From Lutjanus erythropterus (taxonomy: Eukaryota; Chordata; Actinopteri; Lutjaniformes; Lutjanidae): a stretch of 64,000 nt of DNA. The position numbers were made by a program, and so were the translations under genes. How positions within the stretch are numbered: position 1 is the stretch's first letter; each line of letters begins with the position of its first letter. The notes under the pieces were generated by a model, which was not told the DNA's origin, ran no database searches, and saw nothing but the letters and a program-made list of their open reading frames with translations. The stretch is taken from contig CM034610.1 in the NCBI GenBank assembly GCA_020091685.1, forward strand, positions 25,394,094 through 25,458,093, read 5' to 3'. Positions 26,194 to 38,820 of the stretch are shown here, one piece after another.

Positions 26194-27457
26194 ATTCCAA
26201 AACAGTTGCAAGGCTGTGTTAAATGCAAATAAAAACAGAATGCACTGATTTGCAAATAATTTTCAACCTATATTCAACTGAATACAGTACAAAGGCAAGA
26301 TCTTTTTGTAAATATACACTACATTTGAATTTGATGCCTGCAACACGTTTAAAAAAAGTTGGGACAGGAGCAACAAAAGACTGAGAAAGTTGTGAAAGGC
26401 TGAAAAAAAACCTTTTGGGATCATTCCACTGGTAAACAGGTTCATCAGTAACAGGCTACAGTATCATAACTGAGTATTAAAAGCAAGCAAGCATGGATGA
26501 GGTCACCACTTTGTGAAAAACAGCGTGGGCAAACAGCTTTAGAAGTTCTCAACACAAAAGTGCAGGAATGTAGGGATTTCACCATCTGCAATCCATAATA
26601 TCATTAAAAGATTCAGAGAATCCAGAGAAATCTCTGTATGAGGGGGCAAGGCTGAAAATCAAGAAAAGCACTGCATTAAAAACTGCATTAAAAACCCACA
26701 CCCAGAGAAAACTGTCCTCGGTGAATACAGGCTGTCGCTGCATCTACAAATATAAGTTAACACCCTACCATGCAAACAGAAAGCCATCAGCAACATCCAG
26801 AAACGCTGTAGACTTCTCTGTCCACATTTCAGACTGCTTTTGGAAATCATGGACGTTGGGTCCTCTGAGTTAAAGAGGAAAAGGACTGTCCAGATTGTTA
26901 CCAGTGCTAAATTCAAAAGACAGCATCTGTGACGGTGATGCGAAGACCCCATTAATGCTGAAAGGTACAAACAGGTTTTGGAGCAACATATGCTGTCATC
27001 CAGACAACGTCTTTTTCAGAGACGTCCCCGCTTATTTCAGCAAGATGATGCAAAGACATGTTCTTCATGAATTCCAACAGCGTGGCTTCGTAGTAAAAGA
27101 GCTCAGGTACTAGACTGACCTGTCTGCAGTCCAGACCTGTCTCCTCCTGAAAAAGTGTGGAGACCCCAGACTGTTGAGCACCACAAGTCGTACATAAAGC
27201 AAGAATGGGAAAGAATTTTGCATTCAAAACTTCAACAATCAGTGTCATCAGTTGTTGTTTAAAGAAAATGTGTTGTATCACAATGGTAAACATGCTCCTG
27301 TCACAACTTTTATGGAACATGTTGCAGACATCAAATTCAAACTGAGTGAATTTTTGCAGATCTGTGTATTCAATTGACTATGGGTCAAGAAGTTTTTGCA
27401 AATCATTTGTTCTGTTTCTATTTATGTTTTACCCAACATCCCAACTTTTTTGGAATT
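26194..27457 (+). mobile_element. Degraded Tc1/mariner-type transposon
   Basis: About 1.26 kb. The left end ATTCCAAAACAGTTG and the inverted right end CAACTTTTTTGGAATT are diverged terminal repeats. Subterminal AATAAAAACAGAATGCA and CAGGTTTTGGAGCAAC blocks match the fish Tc1/mariner family whose consensus ends in CAACCCCAATTCC. Related pieces lie at 51527-52018 and about 19210-19356. It is non-autonomous now because the transposase frame is broken. Confidence 0.85.
26480..27290 (+). pseudogene. Transposase remnant of the Tc1/mariner element
   Basis: Plus-strand coding traces run in the order expected of a Tc1-like DDE transposase. A block near 26569-26610 reads as the DNA-binding helix region. 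The block at 27036-27060 encodes the remains of a QQDNAK-type catalytic motif, read here as QQDDAKT with a disrupted frame nearby. The longest open stretch is about 72 codons (26895-27113). Several frameshifts and a deletion of the first catalytic Asp region make it a dead copy. Confidence 0.75.
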
Positions 27458-28088
27458 AATGTACTTTCAGTGGCATGTCTAACATGAAAACACAAAAGGT
27501 GAGATACTGAGTATGTTTAAATGTATGTATCTTTTCCAACAATTTCACTGACCCACCGCTGTGTTGTTAGCTCTCATTACGTTTGTGGCTCCATGTTAAA
27601 AAATGTATGCTTCAGGGCCTCCTATGTCTTGTTGGCTAAATGAGGAGTGAATCTAATATAGTTTCCTTGGAACTGGCATTAACACTCTGTGGGGTTTTCA
27701 GCTGGATATCAATTAGAGGCTCATTAGGCATTTAGAGATGGCAGTCCCTCTGGCTTCCTGTCGCACACTGTGAAACTGGCTGACCCTGACCTTGAGCGAG
27801 GGCTGGCACTCTCAGCATCTTTTCAACCCTGAGAGAACAACTATCAAGCAACTATATCAGGCAGACTTCCTACAAATCTTTCATTTTCGGAAAGCGCATT
27901 GTTTAAAAGCATTTTTTTTAAAAACACGTAGCCGTGGGAGGAAAAGTTCAAGGATCATCATAAGAACATAGGCCTAAATCACTACTGCGAAACAGTCTTC
28001 ACCCTATGCAACAGAGCATGGGTAGGAAACCTGTGATAAACATGCAGCGAGGGCACACAAAGACATTTTCAGTAGTACATAAGAGACA

Positions 28089-29378
28089 CCAGAGGTGGGA
28101 CTAAGTCATTGAATTGCAAATCGCAAGTGTCAAGTCTTTGTTCTCAAGTCCAAAGTCAAGACTGGCAAGTCATGAGTCAAGATCCAAATCCTTAACTTTG
28201 AGTTTTGAGTCCTAAACACGTCATCAAATCACCAAATGTAATGCCATTTTAGCAACAGAACCACAACTTAACGTTCTTTGTACAACTTCAAATGTTGAAC
28301 AGATTTGGAAGTTGTTGCATCGCCGGCTGAAATTTTCAACCTTTGTGTTTTGCGAACTGCTATTTGCTTTTCTTGACTGCCACATTTTTGCATGCGAACA
28401 AAATTATCAAATGTCTTGTTTTGTTCAAAACCCAAAAATATTCAGTTTACTGTCACAGAGGAGTATAAAAAAACAGAAAATATTCACATTTAAGAAGCTG
28501 GAATCAGAGAATTTTCTCTTAAAAATGTATTCAAACCAATTAATCGATTATCAAAATAGCTGACGATTAATTTCATAATTGTTGCAGCTCTACTTGTCTT
28601 AATGTTTGTTATTGATTTTATTTATTTTATGATTTAAACATTTTTTTTTACTATGCACTAATGCTCATGCTATTGTTAGACTATGAAGTTTTGATTTGTA
28701 AAGATCAACAGATCATTGGTTTTATGCACTGACAACTGTCATTTACATTTAAAATTATTTCTTTAGGGTCTATATGGTGTGATATAGTGATAGTGTGATT
28801 GTTTTCAGACCCACACCTGATGCCACACATAGGCGGAGGTGGAGAGAAAAACAAGTACTGTGAGAATCACCAATTCTGCCTTTTGATACGAACTTATTTC
28901 CCATTTAATATTGAAGCTGTGAAACCCCTGTCTTTCATGCTGCAAAGGGAGCTGCTGTGACACAAGAAAAATTTCAGACTCGTTCTGACAATTACAGTAT
29001 CATCATCACGGCAATTAAGGAAATGAAGAGGAATTAATTGATCCGCTGCACACTTTTTAAGTCTGAAGAAGAGCATTAGCTCAAAACGTCGCTTGTGGAT
29101 GTGCCAATAAATTGCACTTAAGGGAGCTACAGTGTGCAGATCTTGTTTCTACTTTTCATGGTTGTCTTCAGTTTTTTGATGTGCATGACTAGTATGCATT
29201 TTACACTTTTTCATTCATCTTTGGGCTTGGGTAAGCATTTTCAAGTCAAAATGCTCAAATCTATGAGAAGTCACGAGTCATTGGTGTTACAATCTCAGTT
29301 GAGTTGCATGTCTTATTTGATTTTGTCGAATCGAGTCTAAAGACATCAAATTTGTGACTTGAGTCCACACCTCTCTGG
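28089..29378. mobile_element. Repeat bounded by CCAGAGGTGGGACT / GTCCACACCTCTCTGG ends
   Basis: The ends are an imperfect inverted pair. Next to them are AAGTC/GAGTC-rich subterminal blocks (CAAGTCATGAGTCAAGATCC; AAGTCACGAGTCATTGG). The block near 28272-28353 recurs at 55901-55978 in cntd1 intron 5. It holds the nested MITE 28401-28593 and a foreign-looking block at 29060-29165. Whether the two ends belong to one insertion is inferred. Confidence 0.6.
28401..28593. mobile_element. Same MITE family, copy 4, nested in a larger repeat
   Basis: ATGTCTTGTTTTGTTCAAAA, AGAAGCTGGAATCAGAGAAT and the terminal AATTGTTGCAGCTCT are well conserved. It lies inside the 28089-29378 element. Confidence 0.8.
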
Positions 29379-30016
29379 CAAATATTATACTACAATACTG
29401 GCATTCATATGTCTGTATTTGTTAAATATTACATCAGTGTGATCCCTTAACTACAGGTTGATAAATTAGGTTAGTGTTAAAACATATTAAAATTTGCATG
29501 TGAAATGGTGAGCAAATCTAGCAGGCCTTTCTAACCCAGGCGGACGACACAGTTTGGGTGCAGTGTCCCTTTGAAACTAAACACGAGGGTAGTTTCAAAG
29601 AGTGAATCAAGAGGTCCTTGTCAAAATATGCTGTACGATGATGATGTACCACAGGCTACAGAGGCCAGCTCTAACATTTTGAAGTGTATGGCTAAACGTG
29701 GGAAACCTCTCACAGACGGAGAACACATAAAGAGGGACTTTGCTGAATAAAGACACCATCATATCCAGGACGCTATTAAGACGCTCCTCTGTCTGTATGA
29801 GCTGTTGAGAGATCTATAACTGAAATACTGACATTACTGATAACCACAGATGAGTGCAACTGAGCAGTGGATGGCAGGTGCACATATTTCACTAATCCAG
29901 GTCAAACTGGAGGCCAGTTTGCATTTTACTTGCTAACATCCTACATCACAGCATGATTTTAATTGTGTGAATAAGTCAATGTGAGAAGGGATCCTGAGCA
30001 AATATCAGGCCTCTAA
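29379..30016. other. Gene-free stretch
   Basis: Unique AT-rich sequence between two repeat elements. Nothing recognised. Confidence 0.5.
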
Positions 30017-30378
30017 GACAGCCTTTCCTAACAAGAAACTACCATTATAAAGGTCAAATATTGCTCTCTCCAAATCAACCAAACTCCATTAACAAAAATC
30101 AGTAATTTTACCACAGAGAACACAGGAGTTGTTGGTCATCACTGCCTTTATCTGCTAGTTTGTTTCTGTTATTGTGTGACTTCTATGAATCTGAACTATC
30201 GTTTTAAAAAATTAAAGTCACACAATAAGACAAACAAACTAACAGATCAAGTCAGCGGTAGACCTGAGACTACTGTGTTCTGTGAGGTAAAATTACTGAT
30301 TTTGCCTATGGAGTTTGGTTGGTTTGGAGAGAGATATTTGGCTTACATAACTGCAGTTCAATGTTAGAAAAGGCTGTC
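30017..30378. repeat. Nested foldback (inverted-repeat) element
   Basis: Nearly the whole 362 bp pairs with itself. The outer arms are 30017-30033 with 30362-30378, the middle arms about 30055-30130 with 30272-30343, and the inner arms about 30152-30184 with 30215-30247, around a loop of about 30 bp. The arms resemble internal sequence of the MITEs at 43276 and 63222, so it is a foldback derivative of that family. Confidence 0.88.
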
Positions 30379-33300
30379 TGACAAGAAGGTAAACTAGCAA
30401 AAATATTCTAAATATAGTGTACACTTAAAATTATATTGATTTTTTTGGGGGGGTTTTAGGTGGATCTTTTTGTAAGCTGCTACAATGTTTTCCTTTGCTT
30501 CCATGCTGGTACTTTGACATCACATCATTTTTCTTTAAAAGATGATAATGTAATACACGCTGCTATTTTTTGCACAGAACGAAACTCTCACCTCAGAGTC
30601 TCCAACAGTTGCCTGGATTACTTTGACTCTTTCAGAGCGTATTGCAGAGAAATGCATTTAGCTCTGCTTAGTGCTGCATGTTTGCATGTTTACTCATCTG
30701 GCCTCATGCAGCTCCTCTTTATTCTGGCCCCTTGGTGTGCAGTTTGGGGCAGAGGTGGTATGGAGTATTTTTAGACAGACTCAGAGGGGACTTTATGTTC
30801 TGACTGCTAACACAATGGACTCTCAGGCCTGAACAAGGACATATTTTGGTGACTGGAGGCTAAGCAGCAGACCACTCCCCTACCTTAAAAACAAGCCATG
30901 TTGAAGAAAACCATTTACTGAAACTGGCCCCGGTGCTGTGTGGAGACTCAACAAGGCCATTTATCTTTTTGTGTCTGGAAAGAAAACTGGAAAATCCTTA
31001 AAAAGGTTGCATTTTGAAGAGAATCTCATAGAGAACAGTCTGTGTTTACACACAAATGCAGCAGCTTTACAATACCGTCTTACACAAAGTGCACATGCAT
31101 TGCACTAAGTGCCACCAAGGGGTACAGTACTGCAGCAGCCACAGTAAAGCCAGAGTGGAGACTTTTCATTTTCAAACCCATGCAGCTGCAAACATTGTGG
31201 TCGGTAATCTGACATTTGGTTGAACTGAGAAAACTGAGTACATCTTTTTGATCTGCGTGCGCTTTCCTTTTTGAAATTTACAAGTGTGCGTGGCCTGAGT
31301 GAAACCATCTTGGCCTGAGTAAAATACAATAGTTCAGCTCAAAAGGAGTCTTAAAAATAGCCTGCATACGATGCCACGTAGCATTACAGGCCTCCAGACT
31401 GACAGTATGCAGAGCAAGGGCCACTTCACTTAGCTCTAATTCAAAAAATTTGTTGCTTGTGGGCACTGTGCTCAGCATGTTTAGTTAGGCATAGTCATAT
31501 TGCTTCTTTTGCAACATTTTGTTTATTTTGTTATCCCCAAATAAAAACTTTAATCACATGCCTCTTGAAAACATGCTTTTGTGAGCTCGCTACCCACAAA
31601 TATTAGATTTCTTGTTTGGTCTATTATCTTAAAGTCTCAAAGTGCGTTCTCAGTTTCTCACACCACAGAAACATGTCTTAAAGTTGTTAAAACTGGGGGG
31701 GTGTCAGCACGTCTGCATGTCCACTCTGCTGTCTCATTCAGTGTCAAATACAACTACAGCCTGAAAGATGGATGCTCTGACTAGCAGCTTTATTGGACTT
31801 GTCCAGACATATTTTTCATGTTTGAGCCAGCCCAGCCAGAGGACAGTGACCTTCCCAAAAATCAACTTGTTCCTCCCAGTCTGCAACAGGATGGTATCTG
31901 TTTTCTTGGGTGTCGGTAACTGCCGAGCTGATTTGGCCTGAAAGAGCTGCTAAAGCTACGTTCGTGAACGGAGGGCTGGGGTCATTTGTGAATCAGTTTC
32001 CTTGTGGTAGGTGAATGAAACAAACCTCTTAACTTAAAAGAACCGATCTTCTCGTCACTGCACTTCACTCCATCCATCCAAGGTCTTTAACCACTTATCC
32101 TGACAGGTCACGGCGGGGCTGGAGCTCCAGCTGACATTGGCTGACAGGCGGGGTACACCCCGGACAAGCTGCCAGTTCATTGCAGGGCTGACACATAGAG
32201 ACAGACAACCAGTCACACCTATGGGCAATTTAGAGTTAGTAATACATCTATTATGCTGCATGTTTTTGTACTGTGGGAGGAAGCCAGAGTACCGGGAGAG
32301 AAACCACACGAACATGAGAGCATGCAAACTCTGCACAGACAGACCCTGCCACACCCTCCCATCCAGTTGGGGGATTCAAACTCAGAGCCTTCTGGCTGTG
32401 AGGCGACAGTGCTAACCACTGCACCACTGATGCTAAATGCTAATGCTCTCTCGCTAATATAGTGTTAGGTGACGTATCACTTCAGTGAATCAGCAAGCCA
32501 TATTTCAGGCCCGCCCAAAAAATCCTGAACACAAAAATGGTGAAAAACAATCTAACTCCGCAATTCAGTGCTACACAGTTTACAGATGAAAATCTGATCC
32601 ACAGAAAAGAGTTTTTTTTCAGATCGAGGAGAAAAGTTACATCAAAAGCCTTTATTTAGTCTGACATATAAACTATGATCATCAAGGCAAAAATCTAAGC
32701 TGAAAACCCTTTAATTCAAAAAGCTGGACAAATATTTGGAATTTAATTTGATAAAATGTCTGAAACAATTAATCGATTTATCCATCGATCTTCTGCCAGT
32801 GACGATCAATAATCATCTACTTCTCAACTGGCAATATTGGAAGAAAAACAAACAAACTGAGCTTCGCACACTGTGTTTTGACTGGAGACAGACAACAGGG
32901 ATTAAAATTTATGACAAAGTTTTCATATGCCTGGCTTTATACGAAGAGCAGATTATTATTTTCTCTGTCAAAAAACTTGATAATAGATCAGATCATTTGA
33001 GCACAGTGATGTGAAACTGAGCAGGTGAAATGAAAACCTGCAGACTCTTTCACTATGATGGTGTTAAACAAGGAGGTAAGGACTTAATATCACCCCGCTG
33101 ATGACTGATATGAAACTAACATCGTCAACTCACAGAACGTGTGAACAAAACTGTAAATAATTTAAACAACGGTGGTAAATAACCGGATTCAGCTTGCTCT
33201 CCCTGACGACACTATTCCACGCAAGACGTCTGACTGCCGTCTCTTGGAAAAACACGACCAGACTTCCAATAGGTCAACAGTTGAGAGAAATGTCCTGTTG

Positions 33301-34831
33301 TTTTTCACTGGAAAAGATAACCTATATTCTTACGGGGGGAAAAACTGACCGTTTCAAAGAAATCTGGGGAACATTTTTGCATTTTATTGAAAATGGTGAT
33401 TAAAAAGATGCAGAAGAGAGAAATGGAGGATTACAAAAAAAAACACGTGGATTTTTTTCTTTTTTTTTTTTTATCTTTGATTGGTTTGTTTGAGTGCTTT
33501 TTTTTAGCTTCTCTTTTTTGGTTTTTAATTGTTGTTTTTTTTTTTCTATTTTTATAATTTTTTTTAATATAAACTACCAATGTAACCCAATATTTCTAGA
33601 CATTATAGTTTGGATCAAAGTGAGAAAGGGGTGCTGGGAAGGGTGGGAAGATGCATATGTGACTTGCACCTGTGTTGTTATGCTAATATTTTTACATAGA
33701 AAAAATAAATAAATAAAAATATTATAAACTTCATTCTTGACCTTGGAAATCTGACAAAACAGAGGTTTGACATCTTGGTCATCTGCAGCTGTTGGAAGGG
33801 AATTATTTTCCTTATACATGATGATTTACAACCAAGTATTTACTGTAGTTTCCAAATACAAAGGGAATCATTGAAAACAGAGACAAAACAAAGATACTTT
33901 TCATAAAATCCTTTTCTCCTTCACTCCTACACTCATCGTCACACCCTGTTTTAGCACACAAAGCCAATGGAAGCAGCTGTATTAAAAACAACGTGTCCAC
34001 TATGTTCTGCAGACGCAGAAATGCCCGGGCAAATTGTAATGAAGTTAACCCTTTAATGGCACTTCACATCACAGAGCTGAGGCCCATCTCCCACTGCTAA
34101 CTGAGCACCACACACAGATGAACAGTGGAGCTATTTAGATATGACAGTGCACTAGTGTTTCATTGACAACTTCACACCGGCCCACAAATCACATCACAAA
34201 GCTCTGGCAGCCGTAGCAGTGTCAACGTTTAAGCATTAAGCGGGTGACACGGTGGTAACCCTATTTGTCTTTTCGTGCTGAACCATCATAGCACGCAGTT
34301 AAAATGCACAGCTTTCATGACGAATCGCAAAGTCCCGGCTAATCTGCTGATAGTGACAGCAGATGTTGTGAGCGAGGAGAACAGGGAGGGCGAGTACAAC
34401 AGATGATGATGATGTCTCTGGTGTGCACAGAAGGAGGACGAGGGAACTACCTGGTGGGTGTAAAATATGCACTTTCACCATGGAAATCACGCAGGGGTAG
34501 GGTGCCAGCGGAGCTGTCACTTACATTTTCATGTTGAAACAACCAAACCAATGACTCATGTGGGGCTTAGTTTTAAATGTCAGAAGGATTAAAATGTTTA
34601 CAATAATTTACAGCAACATCAGAGCATTTGTTATCAATATTGAGAAGATCAGCTGCAGATTCTGAGGATGTTATGAAGCACAGTAGCTTTATTTACAAGA
34701 CACATGACCCATCATGCTCAGGAGACAAATATATTATAGTAATCTTCTTCTCTGAGATTGGTCATTAATAGTTTTGGGTACCGAAACCCAGCGCTTATAT
34801 GGCGCCACTTACTATACATTTTGGTGCCTCT
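30379..34831. other. Gene-free stretch
   Basis: Contains the retroelement repeat at 32069-32429, T-runs at 33455-33560, and a short GGGTACCGAAACCCAGCGCT repeat word near 34777. No exon recognised. Confidence 0.6.
32069..32429. mobile_element. Widespread fish retroelement-type repeat (3' portion)
   Basis: GCGGGGTACACCCCGGACAA, CTGACACATAGAGACAGACA, CTATGGGCAATTTAGAGTTA, TACTGTGGGAGGAAGCCAGA and GCGACAGTGCTAACCACTGC form a block order found throughout teleost genomes. No coding sequence remains. The family name cannot be assigned with certainty here. Confidence 0.8.
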
Positions 34832-35201
34832 TAAGGGTATAGTTTGCCCAAAAATGAAAATTTTGTTTGGTTTAGTTTTTTAGTCCACAAAACACTGCCG
34901 GAGTTTCACAGGAAAAAAGTGTTGCAGAATCTCCCAATTTGAATGAATGGTTACCAGTTTTCAAACAGGAAAATAACACAATAAATAAATAAATAAAATG
35001 CCTCTATATTGCTTGTGAGGCGTAATCTGAGGCTCCTACATGCCATTCACTTGAATGTGCATACGGTCACATGAACGTGGCTCCAAGCTAAGGATCTACA
35101 GTGAAGATTTAGACCAAAAACATGGTGGAAATGACATCTGACTCAACTGAGGGTGAGTAGATAATGACTGAATTTTCATTTTTGGGTGAACTACCCCTCT
35201 A
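34832..35201. mobile_element. MITE with about 31-bp terminal inverted repeats
   Basis: The left end TAAGGGTATAGTTTGCCCAA (to about 34864) pairs with the right end 35171-35201, which ends TTGGGTGAACTACCCCTCTA. TA dinucleotides sit at both ends, suggesting a Tc1/mariner-type TA target. Length 370 bp. It contains an (AAAT)n run near 34979-34998. Confidence 0.85.
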
Positions 35202-38200
35202 AATGCCAAAGTTGTCTATTGACATAGTTGCCCTCTGGGGTGGATGTTACAGACAGACAGTTTGAAGCATCACCTTTGTTAGTTAACATTACACCTGCAA
35301 TCTCTCTACATGACACGACAGCAGGCAACACTAGTCTATTAGCTAGTAGCTACTAGGGATGTGCATGATTTGTCAACAAAACAAATAAAGTCACGGTCAG
35401 TTAAACTAATTTATTCATGAATAATTCCAGTAAACAGTTGCCTCCGAGATGCTGATCTACTAATTCATGCAGAGTAACTGATAATTTCATTAAAGGCTAC
35501 TGTCATTTGAATTTAGAGTCGTCTTTATTCTGTTGACAGCAGCAGCTTGTTGCACGCATCTCATTTATGTTCAAATACACACTACGTTCAGTGCAGTATT
35601 TTTCAATATTACTGTGACACCATTAACATTTTTGCCTTCAAGTCTCAAGTAAAGTTGAGACTGAAGCTCTCATGTTAGCTTGGTTATATGATATGTTACC
35701 ATAACAGTTAGTTTTCAGGTAAAACTGGACAGGATTCAGGAGAGCTGCTCATAATTCTGGACTGTCCTGCAGGTAATTTTTTTTCACTGGCTGCTTCCAA
35801 CAACACTGCAAAGTGAGGGTTTTTGGTATCATAGCTGCTGTTCCTGCTATGAGACATAGCTTTCAAGCCTGATGAACACTCTGCCATTCATCTGCCTTGA
35901 GCAGCTGGGGTTGGCCCAAGCAGCTGCCTAATAGGCTAACAGGGATCTCTAGCTCCCAGGAGGAGAGTCTGAGTGGCAGACTGATTGGATACAGCCGCAT
36001 AGCCAATCTATGTTATCTAACGGCCTCGCCATCTTGGCAGAATCAGGTAATGTCATGTAATTTAGGAGGCAGCGCACATAAAAAGAATGCATGTAACACT
36101 TCCACTTGTCCAGAGAGAAGTGATTAACTTGATTTCATTAAGGCTGCAATGCAGCAATAAGCTCAGAGACTCCAGTCACAGCAGTAACTGTCAATATGAA
36201 ATATATCAGCGCAAACTACAGGGGAAATGGGCAGAAATGACTTCCCGCACATCCCAGGCTCAGCAGGAACAGGGCTCTGGTCTCAGGCCACGTTCACACA
36301 AATACATCAGCTTCAACATGTTGTTGCATGTCAGCATCTTTCAGGTCTTATTAACTTTTTAAACATAATTTCCTACATGCCAAATAAAAGAAAACCATTT
36401 AAATTGCTACTGCAGGGCATTCATGAGCTACTTGAGTCAACAGCTGTGCTCCATTTCCACTGAGTGTCTTCCCTCAGTTTTCAAAACATTGCTTATTCTT
36501 CAATTCTGATTTTGATTATTATTAGCAGATCTAGTTGACGTAGTGGTCTTCAGAAATGCACCAACTACAATTCTGTTGCAATATCTGATTTTTTTAAGGC
36601 TCTGACCTGCCGATTACCTGTTTCTCACCTCAAATGTTCACAGAAACACATTTTAGCATGGTGTTTAGCTGTATATGAGACAAATTGTGACCAGGCGTTC
36701 ATCATTTTGCATCCTGCTTAAAAACTAACCAAGCACTGCTACGTCACATTGCTTTTGAATTTGAAAATGAACTGAGGGGGCGCCAATGTCAGAATAAAAT
36801 TTCCATGCAAGTAAGTACAAAACAGGGGTTTTTACATGCTTTAGCCTATATATCAAATCAGTCCCCACAGGATTTCATAGGCTGTTTTGGTCTAAAACGC
36901 ATGATTTTGCAGCAGCTTTTCTAAAAGAAAAATTGGGATGCATATTGAGCTGGTTTTAGGTGTTTTTTGCAGTGAAATTGCAGGAGCAAGTGAAATTTTC
37001 AAGAAGAGAAGTTGCTTTTTTTCTTTGTATGTTTCATTAAAAATCAAAGACATTTTGTTGAAGTGAGAATAAAACCACATTATGTTCTGAGTGTTCTTAG
37101 CAACCTTATAAAAAAGGCTCAAGATTACAAAAATTCTTCTGCTTTCATTGTAAATAAAGACATGGACCCAGCGGGAACCTTACAAAGAAGCAAAATCTTT
37201 AGGAGCTCAATCTCAAGCAAGTACAAAATTATAAAATATAAAAGTTCAGAGTATTGATAAATGTCAAACAATGACAAATGTGTTCTTTCAGTATCCAGGA
37301 CAAAGTAAAAGAAAAAAGCAAATAAAACACTGAGTCAGTTCATACATGTGACGTTTGTGTGGAGGACTGTTTGGTGGAACACAGGAAACTATGATGATTG
37401 ATCAAATTTGCCGAAAAGCTGCAGTGACTGGACAAAGGTCATGCAGAATCCACAGGGATTGGCTGAATTTGCGTTAACTGTTGTGAACACAACACCGCAA
37501 CTTCCTGAAGGGACAGTTGAAAGTAGGTTTCAGCGGAGGAGAGTGGATAAAAAATGAGAAGCAGCAAAGAAACCAGCGGAGGAGGGTATGAATATCAGGC
37601 TTAGTTGTTCTCTACAGGCATGCCATCAGCCCTCGTTATTTTAAACAGCAGATCTTATTACACACATTCTCTTTTGGGACATAAAATAATGTCGTAAGAG
37701 TTACCACACTACTATAATGATCTGTAAACAAAGACTCATGGCAACACATGCTTCCTCTGCAAGATATGCAAAAATCCAGTGCTGTGAAAAGCAGGCATAA
37801 ACTCGAGTTATAATATATTGATGCAGTGCTCCCATTTATTGTTATGAAACTGTAACTAGGCCTACATATCATAATAGCTTCCCCTGTATGTCGCAGATGA
37901 AAACACTAAAGCACTTTGATCCTACACTGTGTTTTTGGAGGAGCTGCCGGATTCTTGTTAAGGTGTATATCCAGCTCCTTTGAAGAGAAACAGGCAACAA
38001 CATGTACAAGAAATACAAAACAGGCTCACCAGCACCTTTTTCAAATCTATTTATATGGTTGGTTTGAAATCGTTACAGCACATATTCAAAATACCTCCAC
38101 ACTGTTGTTGCGGTTTTGTTGAAAGCTCTCGTCTGCAGCAACAAAGCCATAGAAACCTATATCAAGTGGTATTTGTGACAAATAAAACCCCGGAACAACC

Positions 38201-38791
38201 CCGATTGTCTGAGACTGAACTGCAGCAACGGAGCACTGATTCCCAACACAAACATCAAAATCGTCATCTCGTCAAAGGCAGCGAGGTACAAGTAGGTTCC
38301 AGTCGCAGTCGGTGAGAAACGCGGGCGAAATGTACCCATCAGAACTTAATAAATGTCACTGACTCCCAGCAGTACAGGAGACAAAAGAGTAGAGCAACAG
38401 CTAACCACACAGCCAAGATGAAACGGCCCGGCGTACCTCTGGTTCCATTCACTAAGAAGAAAGAATGAGGCACTGAGAAGACGCCTTTTTCGCATCATTA
38501 TTACACAATCAAAGGGCCACGCCGAAATGAGGGACATGCCTGGGGAGAATCCGTCCCTCATTAAAGGAGTTCGGTCCGCCGCCGTCTCTTCCAAATGAGG
38601 CAATTTCAGAGTGTTTTACGGGCTATCAGGAATATTTTTATCCACATATTTCTCAACATGTTAAAGCTGCTGCTGGTGTTTCTCTGAGATAGATATTTTT
38701 CTCCTTGTATTGCTGTGTATAATATGGAAGTCCATTTCCACCAGTGAAAGAAAGAAATATCCCCATGAACAGTCAAAGTGAAGACAGCATG

Positions 38792-38820
38792 TTTCTCACT
38801 GGAAATTATTCACTGGAATC
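38792..38820. repeat. 29-bp dispersed inverted repeat, copy 2
   Basis: Starts TTTCTCACTGGAAATTATTC. Exact reverse complement of 11322-11350. Confidence 0.85.
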
